Source of the DNA: Tretioscincus oriximinensis
Lineage: Eukaryota; Chordata; Lepidosauria; Squamata; Gymnophthalmidae
NCBI GenBank assembly: GCA_022410635.1
Contig: JAJVDF010000490.1
Span: 463,813-527,812 of the forward strand
Reading direction: 5' to 3'
Length of the DNA: 64,000 bases
A model generated the notes under the pieces. It saw only the letters and a list, made by a program, of their open reading frames with translations. It was not told the origin of the DNA and ran no database searches. Positions within the stretch are counted from its first letter, which is position 1. Each line of letters opens with the position of its first letter. This document shows positions 23,255-34,944 of the stretch, piece after piece. The position numbers and the translations under genes are program-made.

Positions 23255-23690
23255 GTTTTTCCTTGGATGATTTTCTGCGGCTACAGCTTTCTGCAGTGAT
23301 AGGGTAAAATAGGGCCTGCAGGGGAGGCCCTCCTGACTGTGCCACCACCCTCAGTGGCAGAGAGGGTGGGAACCCAGAATAAGACCTTCTCTGTGGCAGC
23401 CCCCAGACTGTGGAATAGTCTCCCCTTCGAGGTGCGTCAATCGCNATCTCTGTGCACTTTCAGAAAACGCTTAAAGACGCACCTTTTTGGCCTGGTCTTT
23501 GGCTGAGAAAACTACTGTATCATCCCCATTTTTAGATATGGCTGTTTTTTAATGTGTTAAAATTATGGTTTTAATATTAACCGCCCTGAGACCTACGGGT
23601 ATGGGACGGTATAAAAATGTAAATAAATAAAATAAAGACCTACGGGTATGGGACGGTATAAAAATGTAAATAAATAAAATAAATAAAAGC
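23255..23690 (+). mobile_element. LINE 3' end, L2/jockey-like, with tandem tail
   Basis: Contains a PQTVE-SPL region followed by FQKTLKDAPFWPGL (mutated form of the FKKRLKTHLF-type C-terminus) and the 3' motif CCGCCCTGAGACCTACGGGT. The last part, about 48 bp ending in AAATAAATAAAATAAA, is present twice in tandem (about 23590-23687). Confidence 0.6.
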
Positions 23691-24019
23691 CAACATAGCA
23701 CCTGCTGATATTCACAAATTCTATTATTTATCTTTTGAGTTTTTTTGGGTAGTAAATGGATTAAAACAAATACTGTACTAGTACCATCATTATAACTTAT
23801 TATGGGAAAAGAATGAAATCACTCATCTGTCCTAGTGTTCCTAAGCACACCATTTGTCAGTTGTTCCTTTTGTATGTATACGCGTGTGCCTACGCACGCA
23901 CGCCCACCCCCACCTACTTTGAGATGAATTCTGATAATTGCAGCTGTGGAATACAAGCAGGAAACCACTAAACAACATAAAAATGACATTCATCAACATG
24001 TGTTTATTGAATCCAATAG

Positions 24020-24105
24020 GAAATATCCAAAGTCTATGGGACGATACATCCGATGCTACTGCAACTGATGGAGTAGTTTCATCTTTGAAAAAGCATCAAA
24101 TGAAA
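24020..24105 (+). CDS. ZNF831: ZNF831, fourth coding exon
   Basis: An 86-nt exon between acceptor ATTGAATCCAATAG and donor CAAATGAAA|GTAAGG. It enters in phase 1 (G|GA gives Gly) and leaves in phase 0, exactly what exons 3 and 5 require. The peptide reads NIQSLWDDTSDATATDGVVS then SLKKHQMK. The donor is strong but the polypyrimidine tract is weak. An upstream acceptor at CAG|CTG (23943) would put the wrong phase into the frame. This is the least certain coding exon of the gene. Confidence 0.65.
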
Positions 24106-24384
24106 GTAAGGTGGAACTCTGGGATAGTTTTGATTTCATTTCAAGGCACTGTCAGGGTTTAGTCCAACCAGTATTAAAAACTGAATTAAAAAGAGCAAAG
24201 TTGATAAAGCCCAAATGAAGCATAAGTTTTATTTTTCTGAGCAATGTAGAGAAAGACTTCTGTAAGCCACCCATAGTGATATTTATGCTGCTTGGTGATT
24301 AAAACACAGGCAGCCCAGGATCAATTCTTTTGTAAGGCTAGTGGGGTTTTGGTAGGTAGGATTGTCACCTTTGTGATATTTATG

Positions 24385-24670
24385 GTTTGGTGTTCCTAGG
24401 AACAGGCTGCATCCCTTTATGAAAAGGTTAGACAGATTCACAGAGGCCAAATGTATCAATGGCTACTAGAACTGATGCCTAAGCTCTGCCTCTGGGTTGG
24501 GGAGACAGGCAAGATTCCTCTAAATGTCATTTGCAGATAGTTGAGAGCAAGTGAAGGTTTTGCTTTTGTCATCTGCTTGAGAGGCTCAGACGCCACTGAT
24601 GGGCCCCTGTGCAAGACAGGATGCCGGGCTAAATGAGCTGTGGCCAGGATCACAAGGCTCCTCTTGTGTA
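24385..24670 (+). mobile_element. CR1 3' end
   Basis: 3' UTR of a CR1 copy (AGGATGCCGGGCTAAATGAGC, then AAGGCTCCTCTTGTG) in the last ZNF831 intron, sense orientation, 5'-truncated and old. Confidence 0.75.
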
Positions 24671-24856
24671 CATCGTTGTGGTTGTGCCTCTTAGCAGTGA
24701 AATAAAAGCCTTTAATCGACCACGAAGTGTATTTTGGCAAAGACAGTTGTAACCATTTTCATCAACAGACTATTTTAAAAATCTAAAGCAACAGACTGTG
24801 TTGTAAAAATAAAGTCGTGCGATAACATCGAGTATACTTTTCTTCTTCTTTGGTAG

Positions 24857-25609
24857 GTTGTCCCTAGGTGTACGAAGGAACGTTCAAGCACCAGCATCTC
24901 TCTTGAAAAGGTTACTGTGTCAGAGACACTAACAAGTATCCACACATTGGGCACAAATGCAGGCACCATGGATGTTTGTTCATCAGAAGCCCTTGCGAAA
25001 GAACCACCGCTAGATGCTAATTATGCCTGCCGTTGCGCTTGCATTGGGACTTGCAATTTGGAATCCACAGATATGATGAATCATCCATATACCGTTACAG
25101 GTTCTCAAGTGATCGGCAGTACTTTGAAAGCAAACTGCAGTATTACAGAACCGAAACATAAAAATACCATCACCTTAGAGCTATCTGTCCACATAAAAGG
25201 AAGCAAAGACCAACACGTGGATGGTGATTTGCATAAATCTTTAGAACAAACGACATCCACTTCCCCAGTTCCCTGTCCTGTTTTGCTCAGATCAAAGCTG
25301 CTCCCCGAGACATCTGCTTCGAATAGCCCCCTGACTGAGTCCAGCCATGTGCAGGAGACGAATTGCTCTCCCGAGTATCTTAGCTACACTGACAGGGTCA
25401 GCTGTTCTCGGAAACCAGAGGATAGCCACGGACGCTTCAAACCTCCCTTTCCTACCTCTGGCCCTCCCACTGTTTCTGTAGTGAGCTCTGGAATGCTCTC
25501 CAAGTCTTACAAAAAACAAGGTTTGGAAATGATGACCAAACAAACTCACGTGGAAGACGAGGATTCAACCAGCAGTGACGACGAAGATCGACTTGTCATA
25601 GAAATATAG
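24857..25609 (+). CDS. ZNF831: ZNF831, last coding exon
   Basis: Begins after acceptor TCTTCTTTGGTAG in phase 0 (VVPRCTKERSSTSISLEKVT) and ends with TAG at 25607-25609, adding 250 residues. The segment is Ser/Thr-rich and without a known domain. It finishes in an acidic tail, EDEDSTSSDDEDRLVIEI, which fits the C-terminus expected for ZNF831. The four preceding exons plus this one give 1,724 residues, close to the roughly 1,680 of the human protein. No frameshift is seen. Confidence 0.88.
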   Translation, partial: VVPRCTKERSSTSISLEKVTVSETLTSIHTLGTNAGTMDVCSSEALAKEPPLDANYACRCACIGTCNLESTDMMNHPYTVTGSQVIGSTLKANCSITEPKHKNTITLELSVHIKGSKDQHVDGDLHKSLEQTTSTSPVPCPVLLRSKLLPETSASNSPLTESSHVQETNCSPEYLSYTDRVSCSRKPEDSHGRFKPPFPTSGPPTVSVVSSGMLSKSYKKQGLEMMTKQTHVEDEDSTSSDDEDRLVIEI

Positions 25610-26965
25610 AAAATGGCTCACCTTTTGTTGAGGTGGACAAGGGCACGGACATGATCTGCTAGAAGCTTGGGAGAAGACCAAGCAGTGGTTTTCCTGCTTT
25701 TCAACTACATTTTGAGAGCAGAAAGTTGGTTTCTGCCTTCACTTGGGCTTCTAATTTTGTAGAAGGAAGCAACTGTTTTCTAAACCTACAATTCCTAGCT
25801 TTCTATTTTATCTAGTATCTTTTAATAATACAAGGGATAGCAGAGATCACCTATAGTGTTAAATTGGTTTCCCAGAAAAAGTGAAGACTGGTATTTAAGG
25901 CTGTAGCATTGTTCGGCTATCTTCTCATGTCTCTTCTTCCCCATTAAACTATCTCTGGAGGGTGTCTTTGCATGGGGAAATGTTTTGCCTACAGATTTCT
26001 TTTCAGATCACACATTCTCTGCTTCCTTGCACCCAACAACACAAGCATGTTCTGCTATATATTTTGTGACTTTTCTTTTGGGATGTATTTAAGCAAAATA
26101 CTTTGTAAATACTGACATTTCTGAACTAGAATCCTGTAAATCCTGTGGCTGAAGCAAAACTGGAAAACCCCCAATAATACATTCAAGTCCTGGTAATCAA
26201 AACTTGATATTTTGGTTTTCTTTTATTTTGTTTTCATACTAGTTTATTCTTTTGCACTGGTAAAAACATTGAAACTGAGAAATAGAAGAATTTTCTTTGC
26301 ACAGTCTAGTTAGTTTCAGTAAAAAATAAGATCAGTTTTATTGCAACATTATTTTGAATTAATAATCCTTCGCCAACTGCCCTGCTGCATTCTTAATATG
26401 TTGTTTTTCATATGACTTCCAGGATGTTTCTAAATTTTACCTTAATGTATTAAAACTTCCTTTCTTTGAACAGAAGTTGCAGATTAAAAAAATGAAATTT
26501 GGGTATCTAGAAACAGTATAAAAACAGAAGGGATTACAAGCTTGTAATTAAAGGGTTAAACACTGGCATATATTTCTAATTTCAGTTTTGGTTTCTGTCT
26601 TGTTTCCAAGCTTTCAAAATATGTTGGAGGGGGATGTTGGTGAAAGGGTAACAAAGCATCAAATTATTTTCTAGTTCTATAACAAAGAATTGCTAATATT
26701 GAATACAGGTCCTGGGGTTTGGCGAAGTCACTGTGCTGTCTCCATTGGAAGAAATGGAAAAAAGGCTGCTAAGAATCTTTCACATCAAAGTATCTTGCTA
26801 GAGTTTACATAATGCCTGAAAGCAACTTTTTCTAAAATGCTGGGTGCTTATTAAAAGCAAATTTAGTAATTATAAGAGAAGCTATGGCCTCTGTCGCTAA
26901 ACGATGAATTTGTGTATATGTGTGCTTTGATAATGGAATAAATTCAACTTTGTTTTTAATACTAT
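25610..26965 (+). other. ZNF831 3' UTR and polyadenylation signal
   Basis: About 1.35 kb of AT-rich, repeat-poor sequence follows the stop codon. It ends with AATAAA at 26937-26942 and a T-rich downstream stretch (CAACTTTGTTTTTAATACT). No earlier canonical signal in good context was noticed. Confidence 0.6.
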
Positions 26966-27551
26966 GGTCCTATTATGTCTAGACTAGCAAGTGATAGAAA
27001 AGCAAATGCATTCACTGATCACCTCAGTGCTTTCATCCTCATACATATGAAAATAGAAGTGTGCATATGAAGTAATGTGAACCTTATATAATTTTATAAA
27101 ATTTTGCTAATCTGAGTTAGTAAAAGCATTATAGACCAGGGCCAATTCTAAAGCCCTTTTTGCACTCAGTCTTACTCCCTGTTTCAGAGTCTGCCGTAGT
27201 CCCAGGCCCTTATTCTGTGATATATCCTGGATTAGGAGCCAGTATGGAAAGAGCCATAGTTCTTTCTCCCCAAACGTTACTCACAGAGGCAAAAAGGTCT
27301 CTACTTCTCCTCAGCACCCTGGAAAGAAAAAAGTTACAATGTAGATGCAAGTGACATAAATCTCACCTATAAAGTGAAACAGAATGAAAGAGACAAAAAA
27401 ATTCAATCTGATACATAACTGAATTAGCCAGTATTTTAAATTCCCAATAATTTTATTTACTGTGAATAAACTATAAGCACCAGAATCCCCACTAAAAAAT
27501 GGGAAAACAGGACAGCTGACACAATTTTCTCGGAGCATATGGAGGAATTCT

Positions 27552-27680
27552 TCACGCTACAAGTGCGCAGGCTCCACCGGCTTCTTTTCTCTTCTCTTCT
27601 GCTTTTCTACTGAAGAACTTTGCCTTCACAATCACAGGCTGTTTGGGCAGTTTTCCCTTGCCCAGAACTTTGTAATAACC
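27552..27680 (-). pseudogene. RPL27A: RPL27A-like exon 5
   Basis: 129 nt: 42 codons plus TGA, starting [20 protein letters not shown] right after a good acceptor (CTTCTTTCCCTTAAAG on the minus strand). Phase 0 matches exon 4. An AATAAA (minus strand, 27452-27457) lies about 95 bp past the stop. Confidence 0.88.
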
Positions 27681-29656
27681 CTTTAAGGGAAAGAAGTTAA
27701 TAAAATCACCTGTAACTACTCTTGCAATCATCAATATGGAATAATTGCAATGCAATTTCCGAAATTGTTAAAAATGTCTGCACTGCTCAGATCATGGAGA
27801 AATGCCAACGCCACGTATGAGAACATGGAAGCACCACAATTTATGAACTTTGAATCTCTGTATTCATATAATACTCATTTTTTGCCTAAGCATTCTTCAG
27901 CTACACACCATGGCTGACGAAGTGTTCCACAATGGTATATAATAAACAGGATATGAAACCAGTACAATTACTCTACAGAAATCATGATATTGTGCAAATT
28001 ATGTTGACTCTTCTAGTAGTTTTCAATTGCTATCAATAAATGTACAGTGCCATTTATATACTATATGGGTCAGTCCTGCAATATACTGGCCATGCAGGAA
28101 CAAAATCACATTTATGAGTATTATCGGTTGGAAGAAACAACAGTATATTAAAGCCAAATTTAAAATATGCCAAATAGAAACCATCAGCGATTGTTAATAG
28201 GCAGCAAAAGCCTGAGTACATATTAATTTATTTAAATAAATAATATGTATGTATGTACATACGTAAGTCCTTCCTGCACTTACGTATATCAAATATACAT
28301 AACTATCACGACATGCAAAAAAATTAGGCCAGACACAATCTGTATAACAAAATATACACTCCCTCCCAGCCCTCCACCTTGAATGGACCTTCATACAGCC
28401 CATGATCATGACTTATGTTCTGAGGACCTCTTTGATTGCACCAAAAACCCAGGGCCTGACCAGTGATTAGGCTGACTGTAAATTATTAGCTTTTTCCTTC
28501 TCCCCTGCACTTAACTTTCAGGGGTTGTATTTCCTTTCCATTTCCCAATCAACTGCGATGCACATAGCCTTTCCCTTTTGCACTCTGCGCACCTCTAGCA
28601 TAGTGCAAACACGGAGAGCCAGGCTATTGCCAGATCTTCCCCCTCACCCCTTGCCACAATTGGGTGACTGGATAGCCTGCGGATGGTGCACAGGGAGAAG
28701 AGGCAAGGCCTAGTTCTCTCCGTTCATCTGCAAACTGCTTTTAAGCAGTCCGCAGAAGGTAAAAATAATAGGTGCGGAAAAGGAGCAGCTGGGTGGATGA
28801 ACTGATCCTGCCAATAGCCAGCAGCGTGATCCAGGCTAGGTTTGCCTTCCTCGTCCACCTCAATTCTGCAGGGTATTTGGTGAAGCGGCNGTATTTTGAA
28901 ATGTAACAACCACCAGTGTTCTCTGATTACTCATGGATCATCAGAAGAGATCTCAAAAGGCGACTGTTATTTTCTCTTGAGCGATTAATTTTTTTTTTTC
29001 ATTTTAAGATTTTCTACTTTCGTGCCGATTGTTGGCATAAATTAATTAAGGCACTACAATAATAGATAGTAGAAGATTTCATCCAGATCCATTGTCACTA
29101 CATCTTCCTTATATAACGAAAAGATCCCATGTTCTTTCATGTTCCAGAAGCCGATCTCTGAGATAATAAAAAATGCTTCGGTAGGCGGACTGTGGTGCAA
29201 AACTTCNTATTACGATGGATTTTCCTTGAGAAACAAACGACGTAACATCAAGATGATGCATCGATCTGTTTTTAAGGAATTTTTATCTCTTCCTTCCTCA
29301 GAGCTTAAGTTTAATAAGATGGTTCTTAATGCAAAAGGCATTTCTATAAACACTGAAGCCTTACAGTAGCGGAATAGCTCTGAAGTACAGCGCACAGTTC
29401 GACAAGCCAAATACAGCTAATAAAAAGCACGGGAGCTCCTGGGTTTCTTGGAAAGCAAAGCCATCTTGCCTTGCCCAAGAGTTGTACTAGTCAAACTGTA
29501 CAGATTTCCTTTGAAATTAAACCATGCCTGATCTAGCTTTCTGTCCAAGGGGCCTTGCTACAAACCTTAAAATATCAGGGAACATATATGAAAACAACAT
29601 GATCTTCTGTAAGATCTCAAATTGGCCCACCAAAAAAGGAAATCGATGCCACTTAC

Positions 29657-29782
29657 CGAACGGACAACATCAATAACAGGTGCTAAACCGGTTGGGTGTT
29701 TTGCGTATTTGAGCCTGGTCTGCTCGCTAACGAGAGTCCAAAGCTTATCTAGATTAACAGTCGGCCAAAAATGCTGGTTTCT
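29657..29782 (-). pseudogene. RPL27A: RPL27A-like exon 4, 5'-truncated
   Basis: 42 codons from an RNQ triplet through [17 protein letters not shown] to VIDVVRS, ending at donor TCG|GTAAGT. The 5' boundary is not a splice acceptor: the sequence runs straight into a CR1 fragment at about 29780-29786, with AGAGA shared by both sides. Confidence 0.87.
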
Positions 29783-30170
29783 CTCTATTCACCTTATCCA
29801 TCCCATGCATGATTTTATACGCCTCAATTAGGTCTCCTCTCAAACACTGTCTTTCAAGGCTGAAGAGACCCAGATGTTGCATTTGCATTTCGCAAGGGAG
29901 GTGCTCTAGTCCCTCAGTCATTCTTGTTGCCCTTTTCTGCACCTTCTCCAGTTCCACAATATCCTTTTTAAGATGTGGTGACCAGAATTCTACACAATAT
30001 TCCAAATGTGGCCTCACCACAGATTTATAAAGAGGCAAAGCAACACCTGCTGACTTGTTTTCGATTCCTTTCCTAATTGTTGCTAACATTGAATTTGCTT
30101 TTTCTGCTGCTGCTGCACACTGGGTTGACATCTTCACTGAACTGTCCACCAACACTTCAAGAGGAACTTG
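29783..30170 (-). mobile_element. CR1 fragment lacking its 3' end
   Basis: Encodes SSVKMSTQCAAAAEKANSML through [19 protein letters not shown] on the minus strand. It then stops exactly where RPL27A exon 4 begins. CR1 insertions normally keep the 3' end and lose the 5' end, so loss of the 3' end here points to a later deletion. Confidence 0.88.
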
Positions 30171-31385
30171 AGTACTGCAGTATAAGTTGGACAGAATAAC
30201 TCCAGCTGTCTTTAATTACAGGGATTTAGAAGGAAAACCAAATGGCACTGCAGAATCTTCATATTGGCTCTATGGCACACCAGCAACACTGAATTCCCTC
30301 TATAGCTGTCATTTTAACAAGTAACACTACATACAAGTGAAAGACAATGAGGAGCTCCAGAAAGGCCTCTTGGCATGCATGGGTGCAGAGCTAATGAAAA
30401 TATGAGCTACGTAGGGATGCAAAAGTATCCCTGTGTTTAACTACTACTCGTTTCTAACTATACTTGTAGTTTGTTCAGAATTGGTTCTAAAGATAGACAC
30501 TGCAACCAGGATGCTCAGTCATCCTACCTGACCATTAACAGAACTATAAACTACATACAATCGATGAGGGTTTGTAAAGTCAAATCAGTTTTATGCAAAG
30601 ATAAATGATTTAATANTATAGTAGACAAGGAGAGATCGGGTGTGTTGTGTGTCACAAGATAATGCAGAGCCACACATGTCCACACAAGTAACAAGTATTA
30701 AACATTTTCCCCACAGGTTTTCTCCTTATTCTGTAATATACAAATGCTTAGTCCACAATCCTCAAAATTAAACAATTTCTGCATGGGATTTCTGAAATGT
30801 AATGAAGCTTCTTCAAAGGGAAACACCTTCTGCCACCTAAATTTAATCATCAAAGAATTTTCTAGCTTTATTAGCTTGGTGCTATTCTCCCCCCCTTCCC
30901 CCATACCTTTAGTTCAATTGACAACTTCTTATTCATTCACCAGTTCAGTTCATACAAAATACAATCTATTATATCCCCTTAACTTGTTCCTTAACATTGA
31001 TTTAAAGAGCTCCTTCTATTCACCACCCCAATCCCTCCCTCCCAGTCGACATAGTTTTAACATAGTCATATTTCAACATAATAGTTCCTTTAATGCCAAG
31101 TACTTATCCATTGCTAATAATTTTTCCCAATTCCGTTGTATTGGCTTGGTGCTGTTCCTTCTGACCTGCTTCTCAAATGTGCTGGTTGGAATTACAGAAA
31201 GTGAGCTCTTGTTGGCCCACTGGAGCATTGCACAAGCCTAGATTAAGACAGATTCTCCTAAACATTCAAAAGCTTAAACTCAATAAACAGGGGTATGAGA
31301 TTGTAAGGGTGGCCTGATAATCAAGGCTGGAATTTCTCAAGTCCCAGAAAGAAAGTCAACAGAGTAATGAAACACATAATCTGAC
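30171..31385. other. Intron-like sequence; RPL27A exon 3 not found
   Basis: I read both strands for the KHRKHPGG/MHHHRINFDK region of RPL27A and found no match. The sequence is AT-rich. The part 30690-31240 has T/C-rich runs and may be an old repeat, but I cannot name it. Confidence 0.5.
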
Positions 31386-31449
31386 CTATACGGCCATGAC
31401 CGTGACTCACACGACCCCACAGTTTCCTCGTCTTTCTCAATCTTGAAGG
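31386..31449 (-). pseudogene. RPL27A: RPL27A-like exon 2
   Basis: 64 nt between acceptor TTTAAACTTCAG and donor CGTATAG|GTCAGA. It encodes PSRLRKTRKLWGRVSHGHGR plus Ile and leaves in phase 1, as in the known gene. It follows directly after the ATG of exon 1. Confidence 0.88.
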
Positions 31450-32089
31450 CTGAAGTTTAAAAGAATATATACACGTATGACAAAGTCTGACTGTTTTGAG
31501 GTATCAAATATTAAGATATTGCATTAACTATAGCATATCCCCCCCCCTTTTTTCAAATAAGCACAACTGACAGCTCAATGCTTGTTGTGTTTTAATAGAT
31601 TCATCCTTGTCAAACAGTTCTTAAAAGAAAAAGGGTTAAATTTCATCCCACCAGAAAAAAACAAATAGCAGTGCTAGACCTTTAAGGTATGTCAAAGAGG
31701 ACATTTCAGGAGGTGCAGCTGCGAAGGTTTCCTCTTGGACACACAAATTAAAGATGCAGCACTGCTGTCCTGCTTTTTTCTGGTCATTCTAATCTAGGGT
31801 TCCCACATGAATATCGGCTAGAGCTTGAACTATATTAATGGGTGCAAAATGATTTCCCCCAGGTGGAGCACACATTAAATGCTGCACCTGATTAAAAAAT
31901 TCCAAAGCTCTGGCCTGGATTTAATGTGGGACTCTAATCCCATCTCAAGATGGCAAATATTTTCATCAGAACCCTCATACTTAAACAACTACCAGTGCTC
32001 AGATGCAGTTTTCTTAGCCGTGGTGAGCTAGAAACATAGAGCAAACTATTTGTCTGTATATAAAAGAAGCTCCTTTTAAGTACTGTATT

Positions 32090-32290
32090 TATTTATTTAC
32101 GTTTCTAAACCACCCTATACCCGAAGGTCTTAGGGCGGTCAACAATAAAAACACAATTAACATATGAAAAACAACCACATCTAAAAAATAGGGGAGGGAC
32201 AGCAGTTTCTCAGCCAAAGAGGTGCGTCTTCAGGTGCTTTCTGAATGTGCACAGAGATGGTGATTGATGCACCTCAAGGGCAGTCGGCAG
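32090..32290 (-). repeat. LINE-like 3' tail
   Basis: ATTTATTTATTTACG then CCCGAAGGTCTTAGGGCGGT and a trailing segment ending GCACCTCAAGGGCAGTCGGC. The same head recurs at 1878, 2090, 3190, 42000 and 45000. Confidence 0.6.
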
Positions 32291-32524
32291 ACATTTTCAA
32301 ATGGGAAGATTCACCTGCTTCCTTTCCAAGCAGCTGCCCCCCCCCACCCCACTATGTGCAAGCAAAGCAAAGGCTATTTTGCCCAATCTATTTTGTGAGA
32401 CTCACACTACTGTTTCATCAGATATAGCTGTTTTGTTAGTGATAACAGTGTCGTTTTCATTCATAAACAGCAAAGTCTGGATAATTTTAAGAAACCAGGT
32501 GGCTACTAGAACAGATGCCTACGT

Positions 32525-33660
32525 TCTGCTTGCACGTTGAAGGGACAAATGCACTTCAACTTAAGCAAGTGCAAGGTCATGCATATTGGGGCAAAGAACC
32601 CAAAATACTCCTACCACCTGATGGGAACCAAGCTTTGTGTGACCGAGCAAGAAAAGGATCTTGGGGTGTTAGTGGACAATTCAATGAAAATGTCAACCCA
32701 GTGNGCAGCAGCAGCAAAAAAGGCAAATTCCACGTTGGGGATAATTAGGAAAGGAATCGAAAATAAGTCAGCAAATGTTGTTTTGCCTCTTTATAAATCT
32801 GTGGTGAGGCCACATTTGGAATACTGTGTTCAATTCTGGTCACCACATCTCAAGANGGATATTTTGGAACTGGAGAAGGTGCAGAAAAGGGCAACAAAAA
32901 TGATCAAGGGTCTGGAGCACCTCNCTTACGAAGCAAGGCTGCAACGTCTGGGCCTCTTCAGCCTTGAAAGGAGACGTTTGAGGGGTGATCTGATTGAAGT
33001 GTACAAAATCATGCATGGGATCGACAGGGTGAATAGAGGAAAAATGTTTTCTCTATCACACAACACAAGGACCAGAGGGCACTCCTTAAAACTGTTGGGT
33101 AGAAAAGTGAGAACAGACAAAGGAAAGTATTTTTTCACCCAGAGGGTCATCGGCNTGTGGAATTTACTTCCTGAAGAGGTAGTGGTAGCTAACAGCTTGG
33201 ATAGTTTCAAGACAGGACTAGACAGGTTTATGGACACCAAGGGTATAAATGGATACTAGGATGGATGTCTGGATGCTGCCTCCGGGATGGAGCAACAGGC
33301 AGGACTCTTGAAAAACCATTTGCAGGGAGTCACGAACAGGAGCAGCATATTTTGCTTTCCTCTGTTTGGACTGCCCAGGTGCACAGAATGCTGGACTCGA
33401 TGGGCTGTGGCCTGATCCAGTATGGCTCTTCTTATGTTCTTATGTTCTTATGGACAGACAAGATGCCTCTAAGTACTATTCGCTGGGAACTGCATTTTGT
33501 CTGCTTTTGCGGCTTCCTACTTGAGATGCTTAGATGCAATGATTGGGCCACTGCATGGAGATAGGATATTGGGTTAGGATAGCCTGATCCAGCAGGGTTC
33601 CTCTTATTCCATGTGGGTCAGGTGTATCAATGGCTATTAGAATGAATGCCCAAGCGCTAC
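32525..33660 (+). mobile_element. CR1 LINE, long 3' part plus a second CR1 tail
   Basis: From MHFNLSKCKVMHIGAKNPKY through VTEQEKDLGVLVDNSMKMST, LYKSVVRPHLEYCVQFWSPH and VIG-WNLLPEEVVVANS to the 3' UTR, which ends TTCTTATGTTCTTATG at about 33450. The 240-codon frame is interrupted only by n bases, so this is one of the youngest CR1 copies here. A second, older CR1 tail follows (33452-33660). It lies in the first intron of the RPL27A copy, antisense to it. Confidence 0.93.
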
Positions 33661-33689
33661 TTCCAGGTTATAAGGGCACATATTTGAAG

Positions 33690-34010
33690 GAACCTCCCTC
33701 CATATGTATCTGTCTGCATTTCAAGATCTTCAGATGAGGCTGTCCCAACAGTCCCACCTCCTTCACTTGTCAAAGGAGCGTGGACACATGGGAGAGCCCN
33801 CTGTGTGAAAGCCCCCAGGTTGTGGAATTCTCCCCCATCTAACAGGCACCTGTTCATGTTCAAATGTCTGGTGAAGACACAAGATTTCCTCTCTTTGAAG
33901 GCACTTTTCTATTTTTAATTGTTCTATTTTAATGTGTTTCATGTTTTTTTTATTATGTTCCTCACTGGGTATAAGGTGGAATATAAAGGAACCTAAGTAA
34001 GTAAATAAAT
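33690..34010 (+). mobile_element. LINE 3' end, L2/jockey-like
   Basis: GAAAGCCCCCAGGTTGTGGA is the nucleotide form of the PKLWN-type motif. It is followed by GTGAAGACACAAGATTTCCT and a tail TAAGTAAATAAATAAATGG. 5'-truncated. Confidence 0.6.
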
Positions 34011-34014
34011 AAAT

Positions 34015-34185
34015 GGAGTGTCTGCAAAAGCAATTTTCAGGGAATTATGAGTGGGTGAAGGTTTTGTTATGTTCTGCTTGAGATGCCCAGGTGGAAATGG
34101 TGGCCGACTTTGTGAGGCAGAAGGCCGGTCTGGATGGGATGTGACTCGACCCAGCAAGGCCCCTTGTGTATTCTTATTCCACATA
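34015..34185 (+). mobile_element. CR1 3' end
   Basis: Diverged CR1 3' UTR (GGCAGAAGGCCGGTCTGGAT, then CAGCAAGGCCCCTTGTGTAT) without the coding part. Confidence 0.55.
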
Positions 34186-34193
34186 AGAAGATC

Positions 34194-34325
34194 CTGTCCC
34201 CACTGAGCCTTATACCTCGGGACAGAGCTTGGGCATTCACCTGCCAGATGTTAAGTGACAGATCTAGCATATAGATGGCAGGCTCCTATTGTGAGATATG
34301 GGCCAGAAGAAGGCTCAGTGGGGAC
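34194..34325. repeat. Fold-back element, CCTGTCCCCACTGAGCCTT ends
   Basis: The left end CCTGTCCCCACTGAGCCTTA and the right end AGGCTCAGTGGGGACAGG are inverted copies around a 95-bp centre. A second copy at 55978-56583 carries another element inside it. Confidence 0.65.
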
Positions 34326-34329
34326 AGGA

Positions 34330-34690
34330 CGGGAGAGGAGGAAGAGAAGAAGAAATACAACAAGAAGAACAAGGAGGAGGAGGAGGAGGACAACAACAAC
34401 AACAGGAAGGACATCAAGAAGAAGAAGAACTGAGTTTTTATACTCCGCTTTTCTCACCCCAAAGGACAATGAGGCTTGCAAGCTTATTTTTCAACCAAAG
34501 GCTTACATCCTTAGCTGTGATGGTCCCCATTCATCTAATCACAATCTCTTGCTTTCGAATAGCTGGGTTGGCTAGAGCTGAGGCCCGCAGAGGGCGCTCA
34601 TCCCTCCCCACAGCCAACCCAGGGCTTCGAACTCGGGGTCTCTGCTGAAACACGAGGCTCTTAACCGCTGTACCACCGTGCCTGTAAGTA
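34330..34690 (-). mobile_element. tRNA-derived SINE with (TTC)n tail
   Basis: On the + strand: a GAA/GGA/ACA simple repeat (34330-34435), then ATACTCCGCTTTTCTCACCC, the AATAGCTGGGTTGGCTAGAG block, and at the right edge the tRNA-like head (inverse of CGAGGCTCTTAACCGCTGTA). So it is inserted in minus orientation with a long impure triplet tail. Confidence 0.8.
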
Positions 34691-34944
34691 AAACGGACTA
34701 GTTACCCCAGTTTCGTTCTGTGCNCAGTGAGAAAAGTGTGTGTTCCTCTCCCGCTGGAGGGCAGACCGTGTAATGAGGCGGAGGAAAAAAATGCCCCCCC
34801 AAACTCTGCGGGATCCCCCAAAACTGACGTCGTTGCTGTCCTTTCCCTTAGCAGCTGACTGACTCTTCCCCTGGGACTATTTCATCTCTGAGGTGCCTCA
34901 CCACAGCCACGGAAACCCTCCGCCCACAGTTCCTCAATACCTAC

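Noticed and set aside
27681..29656. H/ACA snoRNA in the RPL27A-like intron
   Set aside because: The real gene hosts snoRNAs, but I could not find a convincing ANANNA and ACA box pair with hairpins by eye.
32537..33259. 240-codon open frame looking like a gene
   Set aside because: It is the C-terminal part of CR1 ORF2 (HLEYCVQFWSPH, HNTRTRGHSLK) and the same sequence recurs at 21300, 29783, 37118 and 62930.
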